Both the position numbers and the translations under genes were made by a program. 30,145 nucleotides of DNA from an uncultured Lachnospiraceae bacterium (lineage in GTDB: Bacteria; Bacillota; Clostridia; Lachnospirales; Lachnospiraceae): the NCBI GenBank assembly GCA_910586755.1, contig CAJUJM010000095.1, positions 1 to 30,145 on the forward strand, written 5' to 3'. Shown here piece by piece: positions 23,177 to 30,145 of this stretch. The notes under the pieces are model-generated. The model had not been told where the DNA came from. It worked only from the letters and a program-made list of their open reading frames with translations, and made no database searches. The stretch's first letter is position 1. Every line of letters starts with the position of its first letter.

Positions 23177-23267
23177 GTGATTTTTTCTATGTTTTGGAAA
23201 ATTACACAGAACCTTCTAGTTTATTAATCTGTATCAGGCATATACTACGGATGTAGCACAAAACAAA

Positions 23268-23295
23268 CCGCTGCCCCACTAAAAATACGCAGCGG
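23268..23295 (+). promoter_or_regulatory. Leader hairpin upstream of the spore protein gene
   Basis: CCGCTGC (23268-23274) pairs with GCAGCGG (23289-23295) around a 14-base loop, immediately upstream of the ribosome binding site AAAGGAGG. It may stabilise the mRNA. A TATACTA at 23241-23247 could be part of a forespore promoter, but no good -35 is present. Confidence 0.45.
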
Positions 23296-23320
23296 AAATC
23301 GATTAAAAGGAGGCGTTTTT

Positions 23321-23530
23321 ATGTCTACAAACAATTCTTCTAACAAAACTAACGTACCTGAGGCAAAAGAGGCAATGGACAAGTTCAAAATGGAAGTTGC
23401 CAGCGAATTAGGCGTACCGTTAACCAATGGTTACAACGGTAACTTAACTTCCGCACAGAACGGTTCTGTAGGTGGTTATATGGTGAAGAAGATGATCGAG
23501 GCTCAGGAGCGTCAGATGGCAGGCAAGTAA
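23321..23530 (+). CDS. Alpha/beta-type small acid-soluble spore protein
   Basis: The 69-residue protein matches alpha/beta SASPs, which coat and protect DNA in the dormant forespore and are degraded by the GPR protease at germination. The family segments are VPEAKEAMDKFKMEVASELGVPL, containing the GPR cleavage region (VASEL), and the C-terminal GSVGGYMVKKMIEAQERQM. AAAGGAGG lies nine bases before the ATG. It is a single-gene unit ended by a strong terminator at 23577-23619, on the plus strand between rsmD and the nitroreductase. Its presence shows that the organism is from a spore-forming lineage. Confidence 0.96.
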   Translation: MSTNNSSNKTNVPEAKEAMDKFKMEVASELGVPLTNGYNGNLTSAQNGSVGGYMVKKMIEAQERQMAGK

Positions 23531-23576
23531 ATGCCGCTTTGATTTGAGAAATCAATCATTTGTCACGTAAGGTGAC

Positions 23577-23619
23577 AAAAACCCCGGATGGTCTGAATTT
23601 CAGAATATCCGGGGTTTTT
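23577..23619. terminator. Bidirectional terminator after the spore protein gene
   Basis: CCCCGGAT (23582-23589) pairs with ATCCGGGG (23607-23614) and an inner TCTGA/TCAGA stem extends it. A five-T run follows on the plus strand and five A residues precede it, so it can end both the spore protein transcript and the opposing nitroreductase transcript, whose stop lies just beyond. Confidence 0.9.
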
Positions 23620-23620
23620 C

Positions 23621-24136
23621 CTATTTGATATAAGCCACCTCTCCCACTCTCTCAATGGGCTTTGGCTCCTCATCGCTGTATCCCAGCGCTGCCATTCCGT
23701 AAACCACGTGATCAGCTGGGATCTGAAGCTCATCCAAAACCGGGCGGATTACCGGATCATCACAGATTCCCTGAAGCTGGTTGATCCATACGGATCCCAC
23801 TCCCAGTGAATGGGCGGCCAGAAACGTATTTTCCAGCGCGCAGGCATTATCTTCTTTGCCAAAGGGGCTTTCTTTTTGATTTGAGGGGATAATTAAGGCA
23901 GCCGGCTGATACATATTGTATCCATTGCGGTTTAATACCATCTCAATGGCCCTGGCAAGCTTTTCTATCATGGGACGGCTGGTAACCACGGTAAATTTCC
24001 AGGTCTGCCCGTTTTTCCCACTGGGAGCACAGAGCGCTGCCTCTACAATCTGTTTTAAATCCGCCTCCGGTATGGGCTTCTCTAAAAATTTTCTGGTACT
24101 CCTTCTGGTTAAAATTGTTTCTATGGTCTGATTCAT
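23621..24136 (-). CDS. Nitroreductase-family flavoprotein
   Basis: The 171-residue protein belongs to the FMN-dependent nitroreductase family. It begins ETILTRRSTRKF, the usual N-terminal FMN-binding segment, followed by ALCAPSGKNGQTWKFTVV and LGVGSVWINQL. It probably reduces nitro or quinone compounds using NAD(P)H, substrate unknown. The ATG at 24136 has AAGGAGGAGG upstream. It follows the Gfo/Idh gene by 19 bases and is probably transcribed with it, ending at the terminator at 23577-23619. Confidence 0.9.
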   Translation of the reverse strand: MNQTIETILTRRSTRKFLEKPIPEADLKQIVEAALCAPSGKNGQTWKFTVVTSRPMIEKLARAIEMVLNRNGYNMYQPAALIIPSNQKESPFGKEDNACALENTFLAAHSLGVGSVWINQLQGICDDPVIRPVLDELQIPADHVVYGMAALGYSDEEPKPIERVGEVAYIK

Positions 24137-24155
24137 TTCAAACCTCCTCCTTTCA

Positions 24156-25157
24156 TTAATAGCCCCACATCTGTGTCTGGGACTGAATGGTCTCATAGGG
24201 GTGGAGAAGAGCCTTCTCCATACATAAAGCAAAATAGGCATCCTGGAGAGCTTCTGCCATAGGATATACCTCCTCTCCCGTATTTACATAGCGTTTCATG
24301 CCCGCAAGGATTTTGGCAATGGCGGCTTCATCATCGGTAAGCCCCTGTCTTTCATAAGGATTCTCCCAGGTTATGATTTCATTATGGCAGATCTTCTCCT
24401 GATCCATGTATGCCAGCCGGTTTCCTGCTATCTCTCCCCGTTCCCCCTGAACCCGGATATCTGTGCCCCGGATCCGCGAGTGATACTGGACATTGCAGAA
24501 ATCATAAAATCCCATCTTTCCACTGTCAAATTCTATGTCCATCCGGATGCGGTAACGGTCTGTTACGGAGCCGTCCGTTACCGGGCCGTTTCTGTCAGCC
24601 GTCTCCAGCACCGGGAAGGTATAGCGTTTTCCGGTAAAAAAAGCATTTTCAAAACCTGTCCCCAACAGCCTTCGGATCAGGCTGACTCCGTGATAATCGT
24701 GGGCAACAGACAGGTTTACTGCGTGAGGATCTCCCAGGACGCCGCTTTTTACGATCTCCAATATCTTTTCATATTGGGGATAACAATGGTACTGTTCTGC
24801 CACCTGGAATCTGGTTCCATAACAGTGAAGCTGCCAGGCATCCTCCAGATCCTCTATGTTTTGTCCGGCAGGAGTTTCGCAGAGAACCGGAAAGCCTTTG
24901 TCCAGGAAGCTTCGGGACACCTTAAAAATGGAAGGCTTATCTACCGCCACCACAATAAAATCCGGTTTTAGCCTCTCACATTCTGACCGGGAAACCGTGG
25001 AATAGACACCGGTTTTTTCATGCATCAGCCTGGCTTTTTCCTCTGTTCTGCACAGCATGGCAAGAGCCTCAAATTGTTCCGGAAGGACTTTTGCAATCCG
25101 GACATAAAACTCGGATCTCCAACCGGAACCTACTATCACATATCGTACTTTTTCCAT
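24156..25157 (-). CDS. Gfo/Idh/MocA-family oxidoreductase
   Basis: The 333-residue protein has an N-terminal Rossmann fold (RYVIVGSGWRSEF, residues about 5-17) and the position of the family EKP motif reads CETPAGQN near 94-101, so the usual lysine is replaced by threonine. A C-terminal alpha/beta domain follows, with VAHDYHGVSLIRRLLG. Family members use NAD(P) to oxidise or reduce sugars and related compounds. Loss of the motif lysine raises doubt about classical dehydrogenase chemistry. The start at 25157 lies one base past the recG stop, so it is probably co-transcribed with recG. Confidence 0.87.
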   Translation of the reverse strand: MEKVRYVIVGSGWRSEFYVRIAKVLPEQFEALAMLCRTEEKARLMHEKTGVYSTVSRSECERLKPDFIVVAVDKPSIFKVSRSFLDKGFPVLCETPAGQNIEDLEDAWQLHCYGTRFQVAEQYHCYPQYEKILEIVKSGVLGDPHAVNLSVAHDYHGVSLIRRLLGTGFENAFFTGKRYTFPVLETADRNGPVTDGSVTDRYRIRMDIEFDSGKMGFYDFCNVQYHSRIRGTDIRVQGERGEIAGNRLAYMDQEKICHNEIITWENPYERQGLTDDEAAIAKILAGMKRYVNTGEEVYPMAEALQDAYFALCMEKALLHPYETIQSQTQMWGY

Positions 25158-25158
25158 C

Positions 25159-27204
25159 TTATAAATTCAACCTTTCGTAGCTGTTTTCTAAATAGGATTT
25201 TAAGCGTTTCTCAAGCTCCTTATGCTCCGGTCTTTTCAGCTCCGGATCCTCCGAAAGCAGCTCATCCACCTCCTGGGACACGGATTTTAGCAGATTGGCG
25301 TCTGTAAAAATATCTGCCAGGCGAAATTCCATATCTCCGCTCTGCCGGACGCCGAAAATGTCTCCCGGTCCCCTGAGTTTTAAATCCTGGGAAGCAATAT
25401 AAAAGCCGTCATTGGATTTATTTAAAATGTCCAGACGTTCCATGGTCTCCTCATCATCGGAACAGTTGACCATGATACAGTAGGACTGACTGCTTCCCCG
25501 TCCCACTCTTCCCCGGAGCTGGTGGAGCTGGGCCAGCCCGAAGCGCTCGGCGTTCTCAATCATCATAACGGTGGCGTTGGGGACATTGACTCCTACCTCC
25601 ACCACGGTGGTGGAGACTAACACCTGAATCTCTCCTGCCGCAAACCGCTCCATAATCCGGTTCTTTTCTTTTGCCTTCATTTTTCCATGAAGGTACTCCA
25701 CCTGTACCTGCTCCGGCAAAGCCTTTCTCAAAATTTTGGTATAGTCCAGCACATTTTCCGCCTCGATCATCTCGCTTTCCTCTACCATGGGACAGATTAC
25801 ATAAGCCTGGCGGCCCATAGCCGCCTGTCTGGCAATAAAATCATAGGCCTTTTCCCGATAGCTTTTGTTTACCACACAATTTTTAATAGGAAGGCGATCC
25901 GCAGGAAGTTCATCAATAACCGAAATGTCCAGATCTCCATACAGGATAATGGCAAGAGTCCTGGGAATGGGGGTGGCGCTCATAACCATAATATGAGGGG
26001 TCTGTCCCTTAGCCCCCAAAGCTTCCCGCTGGCCTACTCCGAACCGGTGCTGCTCATCGGTAATTACCAGAGCCAGCTTGTCATAGTTTACTTTTTCCTG
26101 TATCAGGGCATGGGTGCCGATAATGATGTGAGCCTCATGGTTTTCGATCTTCTCATAGGCCAGACGTTTTTCTTTGGCTGTCATAGAACCGGTAATCAAT
26201 ATGGGAACTTTGGGGATCCCATGAGTTTTTAACATCTTGCTGATAGATTCATAATGCTGTTTTGCCAAAACCTCTGTAGGCGCCATCAGAGCTCCCTGGT
26301 ATCCGTTAAAAGCAGTGTGAAGCAAAGCCAGCACAGCCAGGATGGTTTTTCCGGAGCCTACGTCTCCCTGAACCAACCGGTTCATCACCTTGCCGCCGGA
26401 TAGATCTTCTTCAATCTCTCTCATAGCCTTTTTCTGGGCCCCGGTAAGGGAAAAGGGGAGAGCCTCTTCAAAGGCTTTTACCTCTTTCGAAAGCGTTATG
26501 GGATAAGGGCTTTCCTTATCCTGCCGGCTCTCCTTTAGCCGCCGGACCCCCAGGATAAACAGGAAAAATTCGTCAAACACCAGACGCTTTCTGGCAAAAA
26601 GCAGTTCTGTCTCATCTGCCGGGAAATGGATGTGCTCTATGGCAAAATTATACTCGGCCAGTTGGTATTTTTTCCGGATATAGGCAGGAAGATACTCCCG
26701 GATCATAGGCCTTGCAGAAAGAGCCTGGCTGACCGCCTTTGTAATAGCCTTATTTCCCAGGCCTTTGGTCTGGCCGTAAATTGGCTGCATACAGTGGAGC
26801 TTTTCTTCGTAATCCTCCGGATGGAGCAGCTCCGGCTGTTCCATTACCAGACGCCCCCTCTTTTTTACTACCCGCCCTCTGAAAATCCAATGGCTCTGCG
26901 CCTTTAAATTAACCCGCATATAGGGCATATTATACCAGCATATTTGAAGAGTCCCTGTAAGATCCCTTAAGGTCAGGGACACCATCTGAAGACCGTTTAA
27001 TCGGATTAGATCCGGCGTTTTTGTGAGGACTCCCTCCACCGCCTCTGTCGTGCCTTCTTTTATCTGGCCTATGGGAACCGGATTTTTGTAGGCGTCGTAA
27101 GCTCTGGGATAGTAAGAAAGCAGCTCTTCTGTGGTCTCAATTCCAAGGCGTCTGAACAGCTTTCCGGTTTTTTCACCGATGCCTTTTAATTCTTCAATTT
27201 CCAT
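25159..27204 (-). CDS. recG: ATP-dependent DNA helicase RecG
   Basis: RecG remodels stalled forks and branched recombination intermediates. The 681-residue protein has the N-terminal wedge/OB region (about 1-240), then helicase motif I VQGDVGSGKTILAV, motif Ia MAPTEVLAKQHYE, motif II as ITDEQHRFGVGQ (the RecG-type DEQH), motif III MSATPIPRTL, motif V STTVVEVGVNVPNA and motif VI QLRGRVGRG. I chose the ATG at 27204; a TTG at 27228 would extend it by eight residues. It follows the fakA-like gene by about 100 bases, across an inverted repeat at 27272-27315. Confidence 0.96.
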   Translation of the reverse strand: MEIEELKGIGEKTGKLFRRLGIETTEELLSYYPRAYDAYKNPVPIGQIKEGTTEAVEGVLTKTPDLIRLNGLQMVSLTLRDLTGTLQICWYNMPYMRVNLKAQSHWIFRGRVVKKRGRLVMEQPELLHPEDYEEKLHCMQPIYGQTKGLGNKAITKAVSQALSARPMIREYLPAYIRKKYQLAEYNFAIEHIHFPADETELLFARKRLVFDEFFLFILGVRRLKESRQDKESPYPITLSKEVKAFEEALPFSLTGAQKKAMREIEEDLSGGKVMNRLVQGDVGSGKTILAVLALLHTAFNGYQGALMAPTEVLAKQHYESISKMLKTHGIPKVPILITGSMTAKEKRLAYEKIENHEAHIIIGTHALIQEKVNYDKLALVITDEQHRFGVGQREALGAKGQTPHIMVMSATPIPRTLAIILYGDLDISVIDELPADRLPIKNCVVNKSYREKAYDFIARQAAMGRQAYVICPMVEESEMIEAENVLDYTKILRKALPEQVQVEYLHGKMKAKEKNRIMERFAAGEIQVLVSTTVVEVGVNVPNATVMMIENAERFGLAQLHQLRGRVGRGSSQSYCIMVNCSDDEETMERLDILNKSNDGFYIASQDLKLRGPGDIFGVRQSGDMEFRLADIFTDANLLKSVSQEVDELLSEDPELKRPEHKELEKRLKSYLENSYERLNL

Positions 27205-27271
27205 ACTCTTTCTACCACTCTTGCACAAGTATCAAATAGAATCCATAATTATCTTACCATAAAAATAGTAT

Positions 27272-27315
27272 GAAATCCTTGTATTGCCTGGAAATAATGG
27301 CTTTACAAGGATTTC
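27272..27315. repeat. Inverted repeat between the fakA-like gene and recG
   Basis: GAAATCCTTGTA (27272-27283) and TACAAGGATTTC (27304-27315) form a perfect 12-base inverted repeat. Inside the 20-base spacer, GCC and GGC can continue the stem symmetrically. No strong T run follows directly on the minus strand, where the next bases are ATACTATTTTTATGG. It may slow or partly end transcription before recG, or be a remnant of a small mobile element. Confidence 0.55.
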
Positions 27316-27329
27316 TTTTGCTCTTACTG

Positions 27330-29024
27330 TTACTCTACCGAAATCAGATAATAATAGATTGGCTGACCGCCATCCTGAAGTTCAATCTCACAGTCAGGGA
27401 AGCGTTCCTGGGCTTTGGCAAGAAGAGCCCCTGCCTCCTCCTCGCTGACATCGCTTCCATAATAAATGGTTACCAGCTCGGATTCCTCATCCAGCATGGC
27501 ATTCATCATGTCCAGAGTAGCGGCATCAACGGATTTTCCTACCGCCAGCATCCCGCTGTCGCCGATACCCATAATATCGCCTTCTTCAATGTCCATACCA
27601 TCAATGCAGGTAGTCCGCACTGCATAGGTAACCTGGCCAGTCTTTACCCGGTTCATCTCCTGGGTCATGGCCTCCAAATTTTCCTCAGCGCTTAAATCCG
27701 GGATGAAATTGATAAGAGCCGTAATTCCCTGAGGAACGGTCCTGGTAGGTACTACGATTATGTTCTTGTCCTCTACCAGACTCTTCGCCTGTTCTGCTGC
27801 AAGGATAATATTTTTATTGTTGGGCAGGATGAAGATAGTATCGGCATTGACCTGATCAATGGCGTTTAACATATCCTCGGTGCTGGGATTCATGGTCTGG
27901 CCGCCCTCAATCAGATAGTCAGCTCCGATTCCCTTAAAAATCTCTCCCAAACCTTCCCCGATAGATACGGCAATGAAACCAAAAGGCTTTCTTGGCTGGG
28001 CCGCCTTTTCTTCTGCCTGCTTAGCTTCCTCCCGGGCTTTCTGGCTGGCAGCTATCTTCTCTGCGTCCTTAATCAGGCGCTCTTCATGCTCTTCCCGCAT
28101 ATTGTCCACTTTCATCCGGGAAAGAGAACCATAGGTTAATGCCTTTTCAAAAGCAAGGCCAGGATGATTGGTATGAACGTGCACCTTTACTACGTCCTCG
28201 TCTGCAACCACTACAATGGAGTCGCCGATAGACTCTAAGTAGGCTTTAAAAGAGCTCTCATCCTCTTCTGAAAATTCTTTCTCGGCATTAATAATAAACT
28301 CGGTGCAATATCCAAATTTGATGTCAAAATTTTCTGCAGAAGCAGCCCCGGCAGCTTCCCTTACAGAAGAGGAAACCGGCGGTTTTGTTCCTTCTACTTT
28401 TAGATCCAGTTCCTTTCCTAAGAGGCCGTCCAAAGCCCCCTTCATCACCTGCATCAAGCCCTGGCCGCCGGAATCTACAACCCCAGCCTGCTTGAGAACC
28501 GGAAGCATCTCCGGAGTCTGGCTTAAGACATAATCCCCATGCTCAATGACCTTTTCCAAAAGCTCCGCCAAATCCTCTGTCTGACTCACCAGCTCCACCG
28601 CCTTGTCAGACATGCCCTTTGCCACGGTTAAAATAGTGCCTTCCTTAGGCTTCATAACTGCTTTGTAGGCAGTCTCCGTGGCCCTCACAAAAGCATTGGC
28701 CAAAACCGTGGTGGTAATTATATCGCAGTTTTTGATTTCCTTGGTAAAGCCCCGGAACAATTGAGACAAAATAACGCCGGAGTTTCCTCTTGCCCCTCTT
28801 AAAGAGCCGGAAGAAATAGCCTTTGCCAGATTCTCCATGGTAGGCTCCTCAATGGAAGCCACTTCCCTGGCTGCAGCCATAATAGTCATAGTCATATTGG
28901 TGCCCGTATCCCCGTCCGGCACAGGGAACACATTCAATTCGTTAATCCATTCTTTTTTTGCCTCTAAGCTTTTGGCTCCTGCTAAAAATGCCTGCTTTAA
29001 CAGTTTCGCGTCTACTGTATTCAT
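27330..29024 (-). CDS. fakA: FakA-like fatty acid kinase (DAK2/DegV fusion)
   Basis: The 564-residue protein has an N-terminal DAK2 (DhaL-like) kinase domain with NVFPVPDGDTGTNMTMT and GARGNSGVILSQLFRGF, and a C-terminal DegV-like domain from about 350 to 564. In Staphylococcus, FakA phosphorylates fatty acids held by FakB proteins for phospholipid synthesis; the same role is inferred here. No fakB-type gene lies in the window. Starts at ATG 29024 and GTG 29030 are both plausible. The AGGAGG overlapping the asp23 stop fits the GTG spacing better (nine bases), so the boundary is uncertain by two codons. Confidence 0.9.
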   Translation of the reverse strand: MNTVDAKLLKQAFLAGAKSLEAKKEWINELNVFPVPDGDTGTNMTMTIMAAAREVASIEEPTMENLAKAISSGSLRGARGNSGVILSQLFRGFTKEIKNCDIITTTVLANAFVRATETAYKAVMKPKEGTILTVAKGMSDKAVELVSQTEDLAELLEKVIEHGDYVLSQTPEMLPVLKQAGVVDSGGQGLMQVMKGALDGLLGKELDLKVEGTKPPVSSSVREAAGAASAENFDIKFGYCTEFIINAEKEFSEEDESSFKAYLESIGDSIVVVADEDVVKVHVHTNHPGLAFEKALTYGSLSRMKVDNMREEHEERLIKDAEKIAASQKAREEAKQAEEKAAQPRKPFGFIAVSIGEGLGEIFKGIGADYLIEGGQTMNPSTEDMLNAIDQVNADTIFILPNNKNIILAAEQAKSLVEDKNIIVVPTRTVPQGITALINFIPDLSAEENLEAMTQEMNRVKTGQVTYAVRTTCIDGMDIEEGDIMGIGDSGMLAVGKSVDAATLDMMNAMLDEESELVTIYYGSDVSEEEAGALLAKAQERFPDCEIELQDGGQPIYYYLISVE

Positions 29025-29043
29025 ACCCACAGGTTTCTTCCTC

Positions 29044-29400
29044 CTAATCAATGACTCTTACACCTTCTACATAGATATTAATCTTATCTACGCTCATGCC
29101 GGTGAACTCTTCTACTTTGTATTTTACGTTTTCAATCAGGTTGTCGGAAACTGCAGAAATGCTTACTCCATAAGCCACAATCACATGAAACGAAATGGAG
29201 ATACGGTTGTCCACAATCTCTACATTAATTCCATGCGTCAGGCTCTCCCTCTTGAGAAGCTTTACCAGGCCGTCTTTCATACTGACGGCAGCCATACCAA
29301 CGATGCCAAAGCACTCTACTGCCGTAGTACCCGCATATAAAGCAATAACATCAGGGTTAATCTGGATTTCGCCCAGTTTATTATTGATTCGTCCTTTCAT
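29044..29400 (-). CDS. Asp23/Gls24-family envelope stress protein
   Basis: The 118-residue protein matches the Asp23/Gls24 family (YloU in Bacillus) with the conserved beta-strand core IQINPDVIALYAGTTAVECFGIVGM, then ISISFHVIVAYGVSISAVSDNLIENVKYKVE, and a short VNKINIYVEGVRV-type end. Family members are linked to cell-envelope homeostasis, but no enzymatic activity is known. It sits just ahead of the fakA-like gene, as in Bacillus yloU-yloV, and its TAG stop forms part of the ribosome binding site for that gene. The ATG at 29400 has TTGGAGG upstream. Confidence 0.93.
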   Translation of the reverse strand: MKGRINNKLGEIQINPDVIALYAGTTAVECFGIVGMAAVSMKDGLVKLLKRESLTHGINVEIVDNRISISFHVIVAYGVSISAVSDNLIENVKYKVEEFTGMSVDKINIYVEGVRVID

Positions 29401-29478
29401 AGACTTGCCTCCAATTCTCTTGATATTGTTCAGTATACACTATTTTCTGGAAAAAAGAAATAAATTTTTAAAATTCAC

Positions 29479-29507
29479 TTGCAAATTTTTGAAGTTTCTG
29501 GTATTAT
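29479..29507 (+). promoter_or_regulatory. Promoter of rpmB
   Basis: TTGCAA (29479-29484) and TATTAT (29502-29507) are separated by 17 bases, and a TG one base before the -10 makes it an extended -10 promoter. Transcription would start near 29514, giving a leader of about 65 bases before the rpmB ATG. Confidence 0.85.
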
Positions 29508-29579
29508 ACAGATGTTGTGGATTTATAAGAGGGTATTTTACTTAAGAAAATCCAAGTAGCTTTGAAGGAGGTGCAAATC

Positions 29580-29765
29580 ATGGCTAAATGTGCAATTTGC
29601 GAAAAAGCTGCTCACTTTGGTAACGCAGTGAGCCATTCCCATAGACGTTCCAATAAGATGTGGAAAGCTAACGTAAAATCTGTTAAGGTGAAAGTTAACG
29701 GCGGCGCTCGGAAGATGTACGTATGTACTTCCTGCTTACGCTCCGGATTAGTTGAGAGAGCTTAA
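29580..29765 (+). CDS. rpmB: 50S ribosomal protein L28
   Basis: The 61-residue protein is L28, a component of the large ribosomal subunit. Zinc-ribbon type cysteines are visible as CAIC near residues 4-7 and CTSC near 51-54, with VSHSHRRSNKMW between, so it is the zinc-binding form. The ATG at 29580 has AAGGAGG seven bases before it; a start at 29562 would extend into the leader and is not supported. It is transcribed alone from the promoter at 29479-29507 to the terminator at 29778-29804, divergent from asp23, the usual Firmicutes arrangement. Confidence 0.97.
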   Translation: MAKCAICEKAAHFGNAVSHSHRRSNKMWKANVKSVKVKVNGGARKMYVCTSCLRSGLVERA

Positions 29766-29777
29766 TGAGATTTTGTA

Positions 29778-29804
29778 GGGGCTGTGAGAAATCACAGCCC
29801 CTTT
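29778..29804 (+). terminator. rpmB terminator
   Basis: GGGGCTGTGA (29778-29787) pairs perfectly with TCACAGCCCC (29792-29801) across a GAAA tetraloop, then TTT and an AT-rich tail. It is placed 12 bases after the rpmB stop. Confidence 0.95.
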
Positions 29805-29822
29805 AATTATAAAAAACACCTT

Positions 29823-30145
29823 TTATTTTTCTCTTATAATCCGGGGCAGGCAAAACCGGTCTCTGTCCAGGTTAAACGCCACTGCCGTATCCAGGCCGGA
29901 CGGCTTCCTGTCATTAACCAGAATTCGCTCTCCCATTGGCATACCAAATAAGATTTTGTCAAATCTTATCCCGTGGCTGTTCAAAAAATTCACGGTTGCT
30001 TCCCTGTAATCTTCCAGACGGGAAGTTAAAATGATCACCTTATCTCCCTTCGGCAGTCCGTCCAAGTATTCTTTTACGCCTTCCAGCAAAGAATCTTCTC
30101 CATCGGTTTTGTAGCCATTATGTTTTAATAATGTCCCGTCCAAAT
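29823..30145 (-). CDS. HAD-superfamily phosphatase, 5' end cut by window edge
   Basis: The open frame enters from the right edge and covers 107 codons. HAD motif I is present as (D)LDGTLLKHNG, with only the first few residues missing, since the preceding partial codon is compatible with aspartate. Motif II is ILTSRLEDY and motif III is ILVNDRKPSG. The protein is short, about 110-115 residues, so it has no cap domain; small uncapped HAD enzymes of this kind act on nucleotides, sugar phosphates or polynucleotide ends. The gene is convergent with rpmB and ends 19 bases past its terminator. No specific function can be assigned. Confidence 0.75.
   Translation of the reverse strand, partial: LDGTLLKHNGYKTDGEDSLLEGVKEYLDGLPKGDKVIILTSRLEDYREATVNFLNSHGIRFDKILFGMPMGERILVNDRKPSGLDTAVAFNLDRDRFCLPRIIREK

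Noticed and set aside
23241..23247. Forespore (sigma-G) promoter for the spore protein gene
   Set aside because: TATACTA is close to the expected -10, but no acceptable -35 lies 17-18 bases upstream, so it is not listed as a feature.
1..30145. tRNA, rRNA, prophage, insertion sequence or defence island
   Set aside because: No cloverleaf, integrase, transposase core, capsid gene or recognisable defence gene was found; the gene content is mostly housekeeping.

Overview
The window reads as chromosomal DNA of a spore-forming, low-to-mid GC member of the Clostridia, most likely Lachnospiraceae. This is inferred from an alpha/beta small acid-soluble spore protein, a YlbJ-type sporulation membrane protein, the two-subunit HisZ/HisG enzyme, Firmicutes RecU, the rpmB-asp23-fakA-recG and rsmD-coaD blocks, and strong AGGAGG ribosome binding sites. 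Nearly all genes lie on the minus strand. The plus-strand genes are ylbJ, the spore protein gene and rpmB.

Layout, left to right. (1) 1-171: start of a minus-strand gene resembling Rpn/PD-(D/E)XK transposase-like nucleases, cut by the window edge, with a good promoter. (2) 172-771: about 600 bases without a protein gene. They hold a candidate structured RNA with its own terminator (301-503) and the terminator of the his-pepT unit (643-674). (3) 772-8134: a histidine operon read leftward, hisZ-hisG-hisD-hisB-hisA-hisIE, then pepT. It is driven by a fully consensus promoter (8203-8231). hisH, hisF, hisC and a histidinol phosphatase are absent from the cluster. The hisIE product carries an extra HisF/HisA-like barrel whose two catalytic aspartates appear lost. 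(4) 8228-12099: recU, an HD-domain hydrolase, trpS and a secreted L,D-transpeptidase. (5) 12171-19374: an RNA-modification and housekeeping run with tight overlaps: rsmF, an rsuA-like pseudouridine synthase, a HAD phosphatase, ygiQ-type radical SAM, an SDR oxidoreductase, a small membrane protein and an RluD-family synthase. (6) 19591-21455: an M23 peptidase gene divergent from ylbJ. (7) 21421-25157: a coiled-coil protein, coaD and rsmD; the spore protein gene; then a nitroreductase and a Gfo/Idh oxidoreductase. (8) 25159-29765: recG, fakA-like, asp23 and rpmB. (9) 29823-30145: end of a HAD phosphatase cut by the right edge.

No phage, insertion sequence, CRISPR array, defence locus or tRNA was found. 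The less ordinary content is in non-coding structure. A roughly 90-base element occurs three times, twice as a perfect 96-base tandem after hisD and once between the HD gene and recU, always in the same orientation relative to transcription. It carries a compensatory base-pair change and supplies the last hisD codons. Separate structured stretches lie upstream of the Rpn-like gene and in the rsmF leader.
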